Shown in pieces: positions 10,245-19,025 of a stretch of DNA of 64,000 nucleotides (position 1 is its first letter; every line of letters begins with the position of its first letter). The notes beneath the pieces were generated by a model. That model was given only the letters and a program-made list of their open reading frames with translations. It had not been told where the DNA came from and ran no database searches. This stretch comes from JBDTSW01 sp963797835 (GTDB lineage: Bacteria > Actinomycetota > Thermoleophilia > Solirubrobacterales > 70-9): contig CAWCRN010000010.1 in NCBI GenBank assembly GCA_963797835.1, positions 62,001-126,000 on the forward strand, given 5' to 3'. A program made the position numbers and the translations under genes.

Positions 10245-11429
10245 TCAGGCGGGCACGCCGTTCCCCTCAGCCGCCAGCTCCCGCTGGTAGTCGATGATCC
10301 TGCGGTTCTTGTTGAAGACGATCGCGCCCACGAGGCGGTCCCCGCGGTGCGCCTCGGCGACCAGCGAGGGGCGCTCGGGGTCCTCCTCGACGATCTCGAT
10401 CCGGTCGGCGGCCCCCAGGAAGCCGGCGGACTTGATCTTGACGTCGTACTGGTCGGACCAGAAGGTGGGGACGGCCGCGTGGGGCCTGCGCTCGGCTGGG
10501 TCGGCGATCAGGTTGAGGGCGGCGACCTCCCCCATGTCGCGGGCGTTGCTCCAGTGCTCGACCCAGACCGCCTCACCCCCGGCGTCGGGGTGGGGCCAGG
10601 ACGCGATGTCGCCCGCAGCGACCACGCCCTCGGCGCCGACCGCGAAGCAGTGCTCGTCGCAGAGCACGGTGCCGCCGTGCAGCTCCAGAGCCCGACCCGG
10701 CGAGCCACTCGGAGTTGGGGGCCGACCCGACGGCGACCAGGACCAGCTCCGCCTCGACGCTCTCGCCGTCGTCCAGCCGCACGGCCTCGACCCGCCCGTC
10801 GCCCTCGAACCCGGCGACGCCGCTGCCCAGGTGCAGCCTGACGCCGTGATCCGTGTGGAGCTTCGCGGCTCGCTCGCCCACCTGCTCGCCCAGCACGGGC
10901 ATCGGGTGGGGAGCGACGTCGATCACGGACACCTCGCGGACACCCGCCCCGCGCAGGGTCGCCGCGACCTCGCAGCCGACGAACCCGGCGCCGACGATCG
11001 CGACGCGGAGGTCGTCCCGAACGGCCGCGCGCAGGGCCAGGCTGTCGTCGAGCGTGCGCAGGGTGCGCACGCCCCTCGAGCGCCGGCATCCGCGGCAGCT
11101 CGCGGGCGCGACGGCCCGTGGCGATCACGAGGCCGTCGAAGGCGATTCGCTCGTCGTCGGCTAGGCGGACCTCGCGGCCGGCCAGGTCCAGGCCCGCGGC
11201 CGGAGCGCCCAGCCTCCAGTCCACGCCGTCGAGCCCTTCGCGGGGGAAGAAGCAGCGATCGTCCTCGAAGGAGCCGCCCAGCAGCTGCTTGGAGAGCGGC
11301 GGGCGATCGTAGGGGTGGTGCGGCTCCTCGCCGACGACGGTGATCTCGCCCTCGAACCCGGACGCCGAGCAGCGCGCCCGCAGCGCGGTGCCCGGCCAGG
11401 CCTGCGCCTACGATCACGATCCGCCGCAT
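10245..11429 (-). CDS. FAD-dependent ferredoxin/rubredoxin reductase
   Basis: About 395 residues. Two dinucleotide-binding motifs are visible: IVIVGAGLAGHRAAGALL at the start for FAD and VAIVGAGFVGCEVAATLRG in the middle for NAD(P)H. GVVAAGDIASWP follows, with the C-terminal dimer region FNKNRRIIDYQREL. This is the reductase type that feeds electrons to 3Fe-4S ferredoxins serving P450s, so it is the likely partner of the ferredoxin at 13277 and the two P450s. Three single-base breaks occur (one checked at 11070, an extra G). ATG 11429 is preferred; GTG 11435 is possible. A candidate operator lies about 115 bp upstream. Confidence 0.85.
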
Positions 11430-11541
11430 CGTCACCTCGGCCCCGCGCCCGGCCCAGTCGAATGCACCGCTCCGCTCCTGTCCGCTCGCATCGTCGCCTC
11501 GCCCCGGTGGGTTGCGAGCGCCAACGTTACCACCTGGAGTA

Positions 11542-11551
11542 AACCATCGTT
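11542..11551. promoter_or_regulatory. Candidate TetR-type operator, site 3
   Basis: AACCATCGTT flanked by TA and CA (TAAACCATCGTTCA) fits the recurring palindrome with one core mismatch. It touches the MaoC stop codon and lies upstream of the reductase gene. Confidence 0.5.
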
Positions 11552-12030
11552 CACAGACCGCCCGAGCGCCTGACGAAGAGCTCGCCCACCAGGACCATGA
11601 TCCGCTCCCCGTCCTGGTCGTTGAGCTCGTTGCTGATCACGACCAGCGCCTTTCTCTCGTCGTCCATGCGCCGGTCGGTGATCGTGGTGGTGCCGGTCAG
11701 CTCCATCCCCGGGCGCATCGGCACCAGGAAGCGGGCCTCGCTGACTCCGCGCCCGGCGATCACCGCCGTGCGGCTGACGACGGCGTCGGAGACGAGGCGC
11801 ACGCAGATCGCCATGGCGTGGGCGCCGCTCGCGATCAGGCCGCCGAACGGCGAGCGCTCGGCAGCGCGCTCGTCGACGTGGAACGGGAGCGGGTCCCAGT
11901 CGCGGGCGAAGGCCTTGATCTCCTCGGCCGTCACCGCGTGGGACCCGAGCTGAAACCGCCGGCCCACGTTCAGGTCCTCGGCGTACAGCAGCTCCCCGGG
12001 CCCCGGCCCGTCCCCGCCGCCGTCGTTCAT
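11551..12030 (-). CDS. MaoC-like (R)-specific enoyl-CoA hydratase
   Basis: 159 residues, a single hotdog domain. The hydratase motif is visible as FARDWDPLPFHVDE followed by SPFGGLIASGAHAM, placing the Asp/His catalytic pair in the usual spot. The product would be a 3-hydroxyacyl-CoA from an enoyl-CoA. Its ATG overlaps the stop of the racemase gene (ATGA), so the two are co-translated. This pairing suits degradation of methyl-branched acyl chains. The gene is intact. Confidence 0.87.
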   Translation of the reverse strand: MNDGGGDGPGPGELLYAEDLNVGRRFQLGSHAVTAEEIKAFARDWDPLPFHVDERAAERSPFGGLIASGAHAMAICVRLVSDAVVSRTAVIAGRGVSEARFLVPMRPGMELTGTTTITDRRMDDERKALVVISNELNDQDGERIMVLVGELFVRRSGGL

Positions 12031-13149
12031 GTCGGGGTGCCGACCAGCGCCGCCGCCACCTCGTCGCCGGCCAGCCCCCAGCCCTCGAGCTTCTCGCGCA
12101 GCTCGGGCACGGGCCGGCCGGGCTCGGTCGCGGTGCGGCTGAAGCGCGGGGCCGGGGCGGGCTGCACGACGCCGTCGGCCTCGAAGAACGTCCCCCGGGC
12201 CTCGTTGTGCGGGTGCGACGGAGCCTCGCCGATTCCGTAGACCGCGGTGGCGCAGGTCTCGGCGGGCTCCAGCACGGCCACCCACTCGTCGCGGGTCCGG
12301 CCCCTGAAGACCTCGGCGAACCGCTGCTTCAGCTCGGGCCAGCGCTCTCGCTCCCACTGCGGGCAGTCGGCGGGATCGAGCTCCATCAGCCGCAGCAGCT
12401 CGGCGTAGAACTGGGGCTCCAACGCGCCGACGGCGATGTGGCCGCCGTCGGAGGTCTCGTAGACCTCGTACCAGTGCGCGCCCGAATCGAGCATGTTGGT
12501 CCCCGGCTCGTCGCTCCACAGGCCCCGGGCGCGGAAGCCGTGGAAGACCGTGGACAGGATCGCCGCGCCGTCCACCATGGCGGCGTCCACCACCTGGCCC
12601 TTGCCCGAGGCGCGCGCCTCCAGCAGCGCGCAGACGACGCCGAAGGCCAGGAACATGGCGCCGCCGCCGTAGTCGCCGACCAGGTTCAGCGGGAACAGCG
12701 GGCGCTCCCCCTGGCGGGCGATCATCCCCAGGACGCCCGCCACCGAGATGTAGTTGATGTCGTGCCCCGCGACCTTCGCCAGCGGCCCCTCCTGGCCGTA
12801 ACCCGTCATGCGGCCGTAGACCAGGCTCGGGTTTCGGGCCAGGGCCTCTTCGGGCCCCAGGCCGCAGGCGCTCCATCACCCCCGGGCGGAAGCCCTCGAT
12901 GAGCGCGTCGGCGGACTCGGCCAGCCGCAGGACCAGCTCGCGCCCCTCGTCCGACTTGGTGTCCACTTGCAGCGTCGGGCGGCCCCTCGCCACCGGGTCG
13001 GCCGCCCCGCGAGCGCCGAGGGGGCTGTCCCCGCCGGGACGCTCGATGCGGAGCACGTCGGCGCCCATGTCGGCCAGCAGCATCGCCGCGAACGGGTTCG
13101 GCCCGATGCCGCCGACCTCGAGCACCCTGATGCCGTCGAGCGGGCCCAT
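12027..13149 (-). CDS. CaiB/BaiF CoA-transferase family, alpha-methylacyl-CoA racemase-like
   Basis: About 373 residues. It begins MGPLDGIRVLEVGGIGPNPF and continues LLADMGADVLRIERPGG, the canonical AMACR opening. GHDINYISVAG and QVVDAAMVDGAAIL follow, the latter carrying the family Asp. AMACR epimerises 2-methylacyl-CoAs so that beta-oxidation of isoprenoid or sterol side chains can proceed. An extra C near 12860 breaks the frame between the N-terminal and main parts. It is followed by the overlapping MaoC gene. A 19-codon reading frame directly precedes it. Confidence 0.87.
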
Positions 13150-13209
13150 TCAGGCGCCGGCCGCGAGCGTCACGGCGGCTCCGTCCTGGATGCCGCTGGC
13201 TTCAGCCAT
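13150..13209 (-). CDS. Possible 19-codon leader ORF
   Basis: An ATG at 13209 opens a 19-residue frame (MAEASGIQDGAAV...) whose TGA directly abuts the ATG of the racemase gene. It is the first start codon downstream of operator site 4. There is no clear ribosome site. It may be a leader peptide, a leftover gene end, or chance. Confidence 0.2.
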   Translation of the reverse strand: MAEASGIQDGAAVTLAAGA

Positions 13210-13234
13210 GCGGCGATTGTATCCGAGCGGGGTG

Positions 13235-13244
13235 AACGATCGTT
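13235..13244. promoter_or_regulatory. Candidate TetR-type operator, site 4 (perfect core)
   Basis: AACGATCGTT with flanks TG and GA gives TGAACGATCGTTGA. It is a perfect palindromic core, located about 85 bp upstream of the racemase ATG and between it and the ferredoxin gene. Confidence 0.6.
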
Positions 13245-13276
13245 GACCTCGGCCTTGCAGCGGCCGCAGACCGGGG

Positions 13277-13471
13277 TCAGCCTTCGATCTGGATCGCGGC
13301 CACCGGGCAGTCGGCGGCGGCCCGGTCGGCCTTCTCGCGCAGCTCCTCGGGCGGCGACTCCTGGATCACCGTCACCACGTCGTCGTCGTCGCCGAGGTCG
13401 AAGATCTCGGGGGCGGCGACGACGCAGTCACCGTGCGCCTCGCAGACGTCCAGGTCGACGATCACCTTCAT
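13277..13471 (-). CDS. [3Fe-4S] ferredoxin (P450-type)
   Basis: 64 residues. The cluster ligands are seen in VCEAHGDC and, near the C-terminus, DCPVAAI. The first motif has His in place of the second Cys of a 4Fe-4S CxxCxxC motif, which is the usual signature of single-cluster ferredoxins that deliver electrons to actinobacterial P450s. The gene sits 22 bp downstream of the P450 stop on the same strand, so it is its likely partner. The FAD reductase at 10245 would complete the chain. Confidence 0.92.
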   Translation of the reverse strand: MKVIVDLDVCEAHGDCVVAAPEIFDLGDDDDVVTVIQESPPEELREKADRAAADCPVAAIQIEG

Positions 13472-13493
13472 CCCGCCAGAGCCTACCTTGGGT

Positions 13494-14741
13494 TCAGGCC
13501 GGGACCAGCTCGACGGGAAGCTCGTAGACGCCGCGGGAATAGGCGTCGCGCACGTAGCTGATCTCGCCGGCGGGCCGGATCTCCTTGGTCCGCTGCAGCA
13601 GCTCCTCCAGCAGGATCTTGATCTCCAGCGCCGCGACGTGCTTGCCCAGGCACGAGTGCGGGCCGCGCCCGAAGCTCAGATGCGGGTTCGGGTCACGGGT
13701 GAGGTCGAAGCGCCGTGGGTCATCGAACGCGTCGGGGTCGAAATTGCCGGCGGCGAACAGCATCGCGACGTCCTCGCCCTGCTTGATCTCCTGCCCGGCG
13801 AGCTCGGTGTCGCGCCTGGCCGTGCGGACCAGGTGGGTGAAGGGGCTGGCGATCCGCACGATCTCCTGGGCGGCCGTGGCCGGGATGTCGTCGGCGCGCT
13901 CGCGCAGCCACTCCATCTGCTCGGGATCGCGCATCAGCTCGTGCATGCCGTGGCTGAGCGACGTCCGGGTGCTCTCGGCGGCGCCGCTGGCGAGAAGCGT
14001 GACGTTGCCCTGGATCGCGTTGTCTGGCATCCGCTCGCCGTTGTCGCCCGCGATCATCACCGACATCACGTCGTCGCCCGGCTCTGAGCGGCGCAGCTCG
14101 GCGAGCTCCAGCGAGTACTCGTAGAGGGCCATGATCGCCTCCCCGACCTGCTCGAACGAGGCGGTGACCCGGGTGTCGAAGGGGGCCGCGAACGTGTCGA
14201 CCCAGCCGAAGAACTTGGGGCGGTCCGCCTCGGGAACCCCGAGCACGTCGCCCAGCGCCTGCATCGGCATCACGTGGGCGACCTCGTCGACGAAGTTGAA
14301 GGGCTCGCCCTTGGCGAGGGCGCCGTCGACCACCTCGCGCGCGTAGCCGCGGAACTTCTCCTCCAGTTTCTTGACCACGTTCGGCCGGAACGAGCGGTTG
14401 ATCTTGCCGCGCGTCGCCGTGTGGCGCTCGCCGTCCGAGGTCAGCATCGCGGGCTTGTCGATCTGGTCGCCGATCGGGGCGAAGGCCCAGATGTTGACCC
14501 GGCCCATATCCGCCGCCCAGGTCTCGGGATCGCGGTCCACGGTCTCGATGTCGGCGTGACGGCTGACCACCCAGACCCGGTCCAGCAGCAGCGGATCGTC
14601 GAACTCCTGGAGGTAGCAGGGCGCCTGCTCGCGGAGGTAGGCGTACTGGTCCAACGGCAGTCCGAACGTGGCCGGGTCGCCCTCGGCGTAGGTGTCGGGG
14701 TCGAAGACGCTCAGGTCGGCCTGCGAGATCTTCGTTGCCAT
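13494..14741 (-). CDS. Cytochrome P450, copy 1
   Basis: Intact, 415 residues. The heme-binding loop is HLSFGRGPHSCLGKH, with Cys as the axial ligand. The I-helix region reads LLASGAAESTRTSLSHGMHEL, and the K-helix Glu/Arg motif precedes it as expected. It is closely related to the P450 at 15886-17115 throughout. The pair may act on different positions or stereoisomers of one substrate. The gene is followed by the ferredoxin gene. ATG at 14741 follows a GGAGAGAG stretch. A candidate operator lies about 65 bp upstream. The substrate is not predictable from sequence alone. Confidence 0.95.
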   Translation of the reverse strand: MATKISQADLSVFDPDTYAEGDPATFGLPLDQYAYLREQAPCYLQEFDDPLLLDRVWVVSRHADIETVDRDPETWAADMGRVNIWAFAPIGDQIDKPAMLTSDGERHTATRGKINRSFRPNVVKKLEEKFRGYAREVVDGALAKGEPFNFVDEVAHVMPMQALGDVLGVPEADRPKFFGWVDTFAAPFDTRVTASFEQVGEAIMALYEYSLELAELRRSEPGDDVMSVMIAGDNGERMPDNAIQGNVTLLASGAAESTRTSLSHGMHELMRDPEQMEWLRERADDIPATAAQEIVRIASPFTHLVRTARRDTELAGQEIKQGEDVAMLFAAGNFDPDAFDDPRRFDLTRDPNPHLSFGRGPHSCLGKHVAALEIKILLEELLQRTKEIRPAGEISYVRDAYSRGVYELPVELVPA

Positions 14742-14803
14742 TGGCCCTAGCTCTCTCCTCGGTCGTGGGTCTTGCCGCTCGGTTCGAATCCGCCGCCAAT
14801 GCT

Positions 14804-14813
14804 ACCGATCGTT
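14804..14813. promoter_or_regulatory. Candidate TetR-type operator, site 5
   Basis: ACCGATCGTT with flanks CT and CA (CTACCGATCGTTCA) differs from the perfect core at one base. It is in the 232-bp divergent region between the P450 and the MlaF-like ATPase, about 65 bp from the P450 start. Confidence 0.55.
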
Positions 14814-14973
14814 CACGTGTCCGTGCAAACCGCGAGCGCTCGAGTCCGCCCCCCGGCGCACGGCCCACGTGCTCTATGTTTCAATGAGAACGGTCGTGAA
14901 CATCGGATCTGGGCGTGTACGCTTTGTGCAGACAACCCGTCCACCGGACGGGGTCCCGGGAGGGGACGCAGAA

Positions 14974-15813
14974 TTGAAGGCAACTGAGACCGAGCTGGCC
15001 CTTCCGCGCGGCGATCGCGACGCCGTCGCCCGGGTGCAAGGGCGGCCGCACGAGTCCGACGTGCTGGCGATCGAGACCCGCGCCCTCTGCAAGAGCTTCG
15101 GGGCGAACCGGGTGCTGACCGGCGCCAACCTGACCATCCCCGAGGGGTCGAGCGCCGTCGTCCTCGGCCCGTCCGGCGCCGGCAAGAGCGTGCTGATCAA
15201 GCACGTGCTCGGCCTGCTCCGGCCCGACAGCGGCGAGGTGTTCGTCCACGACCGGCCGCTCGGGCGGATGAGCCGCTCGGAGATCCTGGGCCTGCGCCGG
15301 GACGTGGGCGTCCTCTTCCAGGACGGCGCCCTGTTCAACTCGATGAACGTCTACGACAACGTCGCCTTCCCGCTGCGCCAGCACACCGACCTCGACGACC
15401 GCGAGATCCTCGAGATCGTGATGGAGCACCTCAAGGCCGTCGGCCTGGAGGAGGCCGCGCGCATGGCGCCGGCCGAGCTCTCGGGGGGGATGAGGAAGCG
15501 CGCCGGGCTCGCGCGCGCGCTGGTCCTTGATCCCGGGGTGCTCCTCTGCGACGAGCCGGACTCGGGCCTGGACCCGGTGCGGACCTCGCTGCTCAGCGAC
15601 CTGCTGCTACAGCGGCACGAGGAGCTCGGCGGGACGATGGTCGTCGTCACCCACAACATCGAGCTCACCCGCCACATCGCCGATCACGTCTCGCTGCTGT
15701 GGCAGGGCAAGGTGGTCGAGAGCGGCCCGATCGACGAGGTCTTCGAGTCCGAGGACCCCTTCATCCAGCAGTTCCTCGCAGGCCAGACGGCCGGCCCGCT
15801 GTCGATGGATTGA
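14974..15813 (+). CDS. ABC transporter ATPase, MlaF/Mkl-type
   Basis: About 280 residues. Walker A is GPSGAGKS, and the ABC signature is the MlaF/Mkl-type LSGGMRKRAGLARAL. Walker B is GVLLCDEPDSGLDP, with the switch His in VVVTHN. This ATPase class drives MCE/Mla lipid or sterol import. TTG at 14974 is chosen because GGGAGGGG lies 8 bases upstream; ATG 14884 in the same frame is an alternative. No permease (MlaE/YrbE) or MCE protein is in the window, so it would have to act with components encoded elsewhere. The link with P450 genes suggests uptake of their hydrophobic substrate. Confidence 0.87.
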   Translation: MKATETELALPRGDRDAVARVQGRPHESDVLAIETRALCKSFGANRVLTGANLTIPEGSSAVVLGPSGAGKSVLIKHVLGLLRPDSGEVFVHDRPLGRMSRSEILGLRRDVGVLFQDGALFNSMNVYDNVAFPLRQHTDLDDREILEIVMEHLKAVGLEEAARMAPAELSGGMRKRAGLARALVLDPGVLLCDEPDSGLDPVRTSLLSDLLLQRHEELGGTMVVVTHNIELTRHIADHVSLLWQGKVVESGPIDEVFESEDPFIQQFLAGQTAGPLSMD

Positions 15814-15885
15814 GGCCCTGGCTGCCGTGACCGCTCGAGCCGCCCGCCGGGACATCCCGGTCGAGGTGTTCTGCCGCACCCGCCC

Positions 15886-17115
15886 GTGACCATCGCGTCA
15901 GACCTCTCGAGCAACCAGGTCTTCGACCCCGACGTCTACGGCAACGGGGACCCGGCCACGTTCGGGCTGCCGCTCGACCTCTACGAGCGCATGCGGAACG
16001 AGGAGCCCTTGGTCAGGGTGAAGATGGACCACCCGATGCTGATCGACGAGGTCTGGGTGATCAGCCGCTACCAGGACATCTACGAGATGGACCGGGACCA
16101 GGAGACGTGGGCCTCGGGCCGCGACCACCCGCTGATCTGGAGCTACGCGCCGCTCAACCCCAACGACAAGCCCGGGCTGCTGGTCCAGGACGGTGCCGAG
16201 CATCGCGACAAGCGCAAGCAGGTGAGTCACGCGTTCCGCCCCGCCAATACTCAGCGGCTCGAGGAGAAGTTCCGCCGCTACTCCGCCGAGGCCGTGGAGA
16301 AGGCCGTGGAGAAGCGCGACTTCGACTTTGTCGCCGACCTCGCCCACACCCTGCCGGTCCAGGCGCTCGGCGACGTGATGGGCATCCCCGAGGCCGACCG
16401 CCCGCAGTTCTTCGCCTGGGTCGACACGTTCGCCTCTCCCTTCGACACGCGCGTGACACCGTCGTTCGAGGTAGTCGCGAAATCGCTGATGGAGCTGTGG
16501 GAGTACGGCCTTGAACTCGTAAAAGAGAAGGGGGTGAACCCCGGCGACGACGTGATGACGATGATCGCCCAGATGGACCTGCCCGACGCCGAGATCCAGG
16601 GCAACGTGGCCCTGTTCGCCAGCGGCGCCGCCGAGACCACCCGGGCGGCGCTGAGCCACGGCATGCACGAGCTGATGCGCCGGCCCGACCAGATGGATTG
16701 GGTGCGTGAGCGCCAGGACGACATCCCCGCCACCCTGGCGCAGGAGTTCGTGCGGATCGGGAACGCGATCATCAGCCTCTGCCGGATCGCCACCAGGGAC
16801 GTGGAGATGCACGGGCAGACGATCAAGGAGGGTGAGAAGGTCGCGATGCTGTTCGCCTCGGGCAACTTCGACGAGGACGGGATCGAGAACCCGCGCGACT
16901 TCGACTGCGCGCGTGATCCGAACCCCCACCTCGGGTTCGGGCGCGGCCCCCACTCCTGCCTGGGCAAGCACATCGCCGCGTTCGAGATCAAGATCCTGAT
17001 GGAGGAGCTGCTGCAGCGGACCAAGAGCATCGAGCCCGCGGGGCCGATCGACTACGTCCGCGACAACTACGCCCGCGGCGTCTACGGGCTGCCGGTCACC
17101 GTCGAGCCGGCTTGA
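15886..17115 (+). CDS. Cytochrome P450, copy 2
   Basis: Intact, 409 residues from a GTG start. The heme loop is HLGFGRGPHSCLGKH and the I-helix is LFASGAAETTRAALSHGMHEL. It is nearly co-linear with the P450 at 13494-14741, including the opening pattern DPATFGLPLDLYE and the closing YVRDNYARGVYGLPV. This indicates gene duplication followed by inversion around the ATPase gene. Electrons probably come from the shared ferredoxin at 13277. The gene begins 72 bp after the ATPase stop and may be co-transcribed with it. Confidence 0.95.
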   Translation: MTIASDLSSNQVFDPDVYGNGDPATFGLPLDLYERMRNEEPLVRVKMDHPMLIDEVWVISRYQDIYEMDRDQETWASGRDHPLIWSYAPLNPNDKPGLLVQDGAEHRDKRKQVSHAFRPANTQRLEEKFRRYSAEAVEKAVEKRDFDFVADLAHTLPVQALGDVMGIPEADRPQFFAWVDTFASPFDTRVTPSFEVVAKSLMELWEYGLELVKEKGVNPGDDVMTMIAQMDLPDAEIQGNVALFASGAAETTRAALSHGMHELMRRPDQMDWVRERQDDIPATLAQEFVRIGNAIISLCRIATRDVEMHGQTIKEGEKVAMLFASGNFDEDGIENPRDFDCARDPNPHLGFGRGPHSCLGKHIAAFEIKILMEELLQRTKSIEPAGPIDYVRDNYARGVYGLPVTVEPA

Positions 17116-17198
17116 GCTCGGTCGCCGCTCCGAGGGTCCGCGAGGGCCGCGCGAAGCGGCAGGCCCGAGCACGGCGGCGCTAGTGGCCCGCGGACGTT

Positions 17199-17208
17199 AA
17201 CGTACGTT
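17199..17208. promoter_or_regulatory. Candidate TetR-type operator, site 6
   Basis: AACGTACGTT, flanked by GTT and CTT, is a perfect palindrome differing from the main core only at the two central bases. It lies about 63 bp upstream of the SDR start. Confidence 0.5.
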
Positions 17209-17271
17209 CTTACCTCTTGAACATCGATGGCGGCCTGTCTCGGCCCGCTGGCTAGGAGAGATAGAGAGAAC

Positions 17272-18120
17272 ATGGCTAAGAACGGAAGTTTCGCCGGCAA
17301 GGTCGCGATCGTCACGGGCGCGACCGGCGGCGTCGGAAGCGCCCTGGCGAAGAAGCTGGCTGAGGCTCAGGGAATGAAGGTCGCGATGGCCGACCTCGAC
17401 CAGTCGAAGCTCGACGAGGTCGCGGCCGGCATCAGCGGCGAGACGATGCCGAAGGCGCTCGACGTCAGCGATACCTCGGCATACACCGCCTTAATGGACG
17501 AGGTCGAGGAGCGGTTCGGCCCCCTCGACTACCTCTGCAACGTCGCCGCGATCATGCCGATCAACGACTTCGACGCCGAGGACGACGCGCTGACGCACAA
17601 GATCATCGCCGTCAACCTCGAGGCCGTGGTCCACTCCACCAAGGAGGCGGCGCGGCGGATGAAGAAGCGCGACTCGGGCCACATCATCAACGTCGCCTCG
17701 GGGGCCGGCTGGCTCGCGGGGGGCGGCGTGGCGACCTACGTCGGCACCAAGTTCGGCGTCGTCGGGTACACGGAGTCCGTCGACCTGGAGCTCCACGGAA
17801 CGGGCGTTCACGTCTCGGTCGTCGCCCCCGCCGTCATCAAGAGCGAGATGTCGAAGGGGCTCAAGGACGTGCGGGGCGTCCGCGCCGTCGAGCCGTACGA
17901 GGTCGCCGACGCCATCATCGGCGTGATGCGCAAGCCGAAGTTCGCCACCTTCGTCCCGAGGGCGATCGGCGCGATGTCGCTCGGCTTCTCGGCGGTGCCG
18001 TACGGGCCCCGCCACTTCCTGATGAAGATGGCGAAGACCGACAAGCTCCTGCTCCAGGCCGACCGCGCGGCGCGCAGGGAGTACGAGCAGCGGGTCGCCG
18101 ACAGCGTCGACAAGGACTGA
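17272..18120 (+). CDS. Short-chain dehydrogenase/reductase
   Basis: 282 residues. The cofactor motif is VTGATGGVGSALA, with a following Asp-rich loop (MADLDQ) that favours NAD(H). The catalytic Ser lies in INVASGAG and the YxxxK motif in TYVGTKFG. It probably oxidises a hydroxyl or 3-hydroxyacyl intermediate made by the adjacent P450 or hydratase. ATG 17272 has AGGAGAG upstream; an earlier in-frame ATG at 17227 lacks a ribosome site. The stop overlaps the likely start of the enoyl-CoA hydratase gene. Confidence 0.9.
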   Translation: MAKNGSFAGKVAIVTGATGGVGSALAKKLAEAQGMKVAMADLDQSKLDEVAAGISGETMPKALDVSDTSAYTALMDEVEERFGPLDYLCNVAAIMPINDFDAEDDALTHKIIAVNLEAVVHSTKEAARRMKKRDSGHIINVASGAGWLAGGGVATYVGTKFGVVGYTESVDLELHGTGVHVSVVAPAVIKSEMSKGLKDVRGVRAVEPYEVADAIIGVMRKPKFATFVPRAIGAMSLGFSAVPYGPRHFLMKMAKTDKLLLQADRAARREYEQRVADSVDKD

Positions 18121-19016
18121 CCATCGCCGACGCCGCCGACAACGGCGCCCGCCGGACGAGGGCGAGCTCATCCTCTACGAGGCCGAGGGCCCGGTCGCCT
18201 GGATCACCCTGAACCGGCCGCGCTACCGGAACGCCCAGAACGCGGCGCTCACCTACGCCCTCGACGACGCATTCGCCCGGTTCGCCGACGACGACGACCT
18301 GAGCGTCGCGGTACTCGGCGGCGCCGGGGACCACTTCTCGGCCGGCCACGACATCGGCAGCCCCGGGCGTCGACTACGAGGAGACCGTCGAGAACCGCCG
18401 CACGATGTGGTGGGACCACGTCGGCAAGCCCGGGGCCGACCGGACGATGGCCCGCGAGGAGGAGATCTATCTCGGCCTCTACCACCGCTGGCGCGAGCTG
18501 CCGAAGCCGACGATCGCGATGGTCCAGGGCGCCTGCATGGCGGGCGCCCTGCCGCTGGTCTGGGCGTGCGACCTGATCGTCGCCTCCGACGACGCCTTCT
18601 TCGCCGAGCCCCTGCTGGCGATGGGCGTGCCCGGGGTCGAGGTCTTCAAGCACCCCTGGGAGCTCGGCCCCCGGCAGGCGAAGGAGCTGCTCTTCACCGG
18701 CGAGCCGATCAGCGCCGAGCGGGCGCGCGAGCTCGGCATGGTGAATCGGGTCGTCCCGCGTGCGGAGCTCCGCGAGCAGACCGCCGCGCTCGCCGAGAAG
18801 ATCGCCGAGATGCCGCGCTTCGGCCTCGCCCTGGCGAAGAAGGCGGTGAACGCGGCCGAGGACGCGATGGGCCAGCGGGTCGCCCTGGACTCCGCCTTCG
18901 CCCTCCACCAGCTCGCCCACGTCCAGAACGAGCTCGAGACGGGCAGCCGGACGAAGTCGAAGAAGGTCGGCGACGTGAAGAGGGCCACCGGGCGGGACTC
19001 GGGCGGGGGCGGGTGA
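18117..19016 (+). CDS. Enoyl-CoA hydratase/isomerase family protein
   Basis: About 299 residues. The crotonase oxyanion-hole motifs are DHFSAGHDIGS and QGACMAGALPLVWACDLIVA, followed by FFAEPLLAMGVPG in the catalytic loop. An extra G near 18365 separates the first 80 residues from the rest. No ATG, GTG or TTG opens the first part. A CTG at 18117 overlapping the SDR stop (CTGA) gives a plausible start (MTIADAADNG), the same opening tripeptide as the upstream P450. The C-terminus is unusually rich in Gly. It would hydrate an enoyl-CoA in the same catabolic route as the SDR. Confidence 0.8.
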
Positions 19017-19025
19017 CGACCAGCG

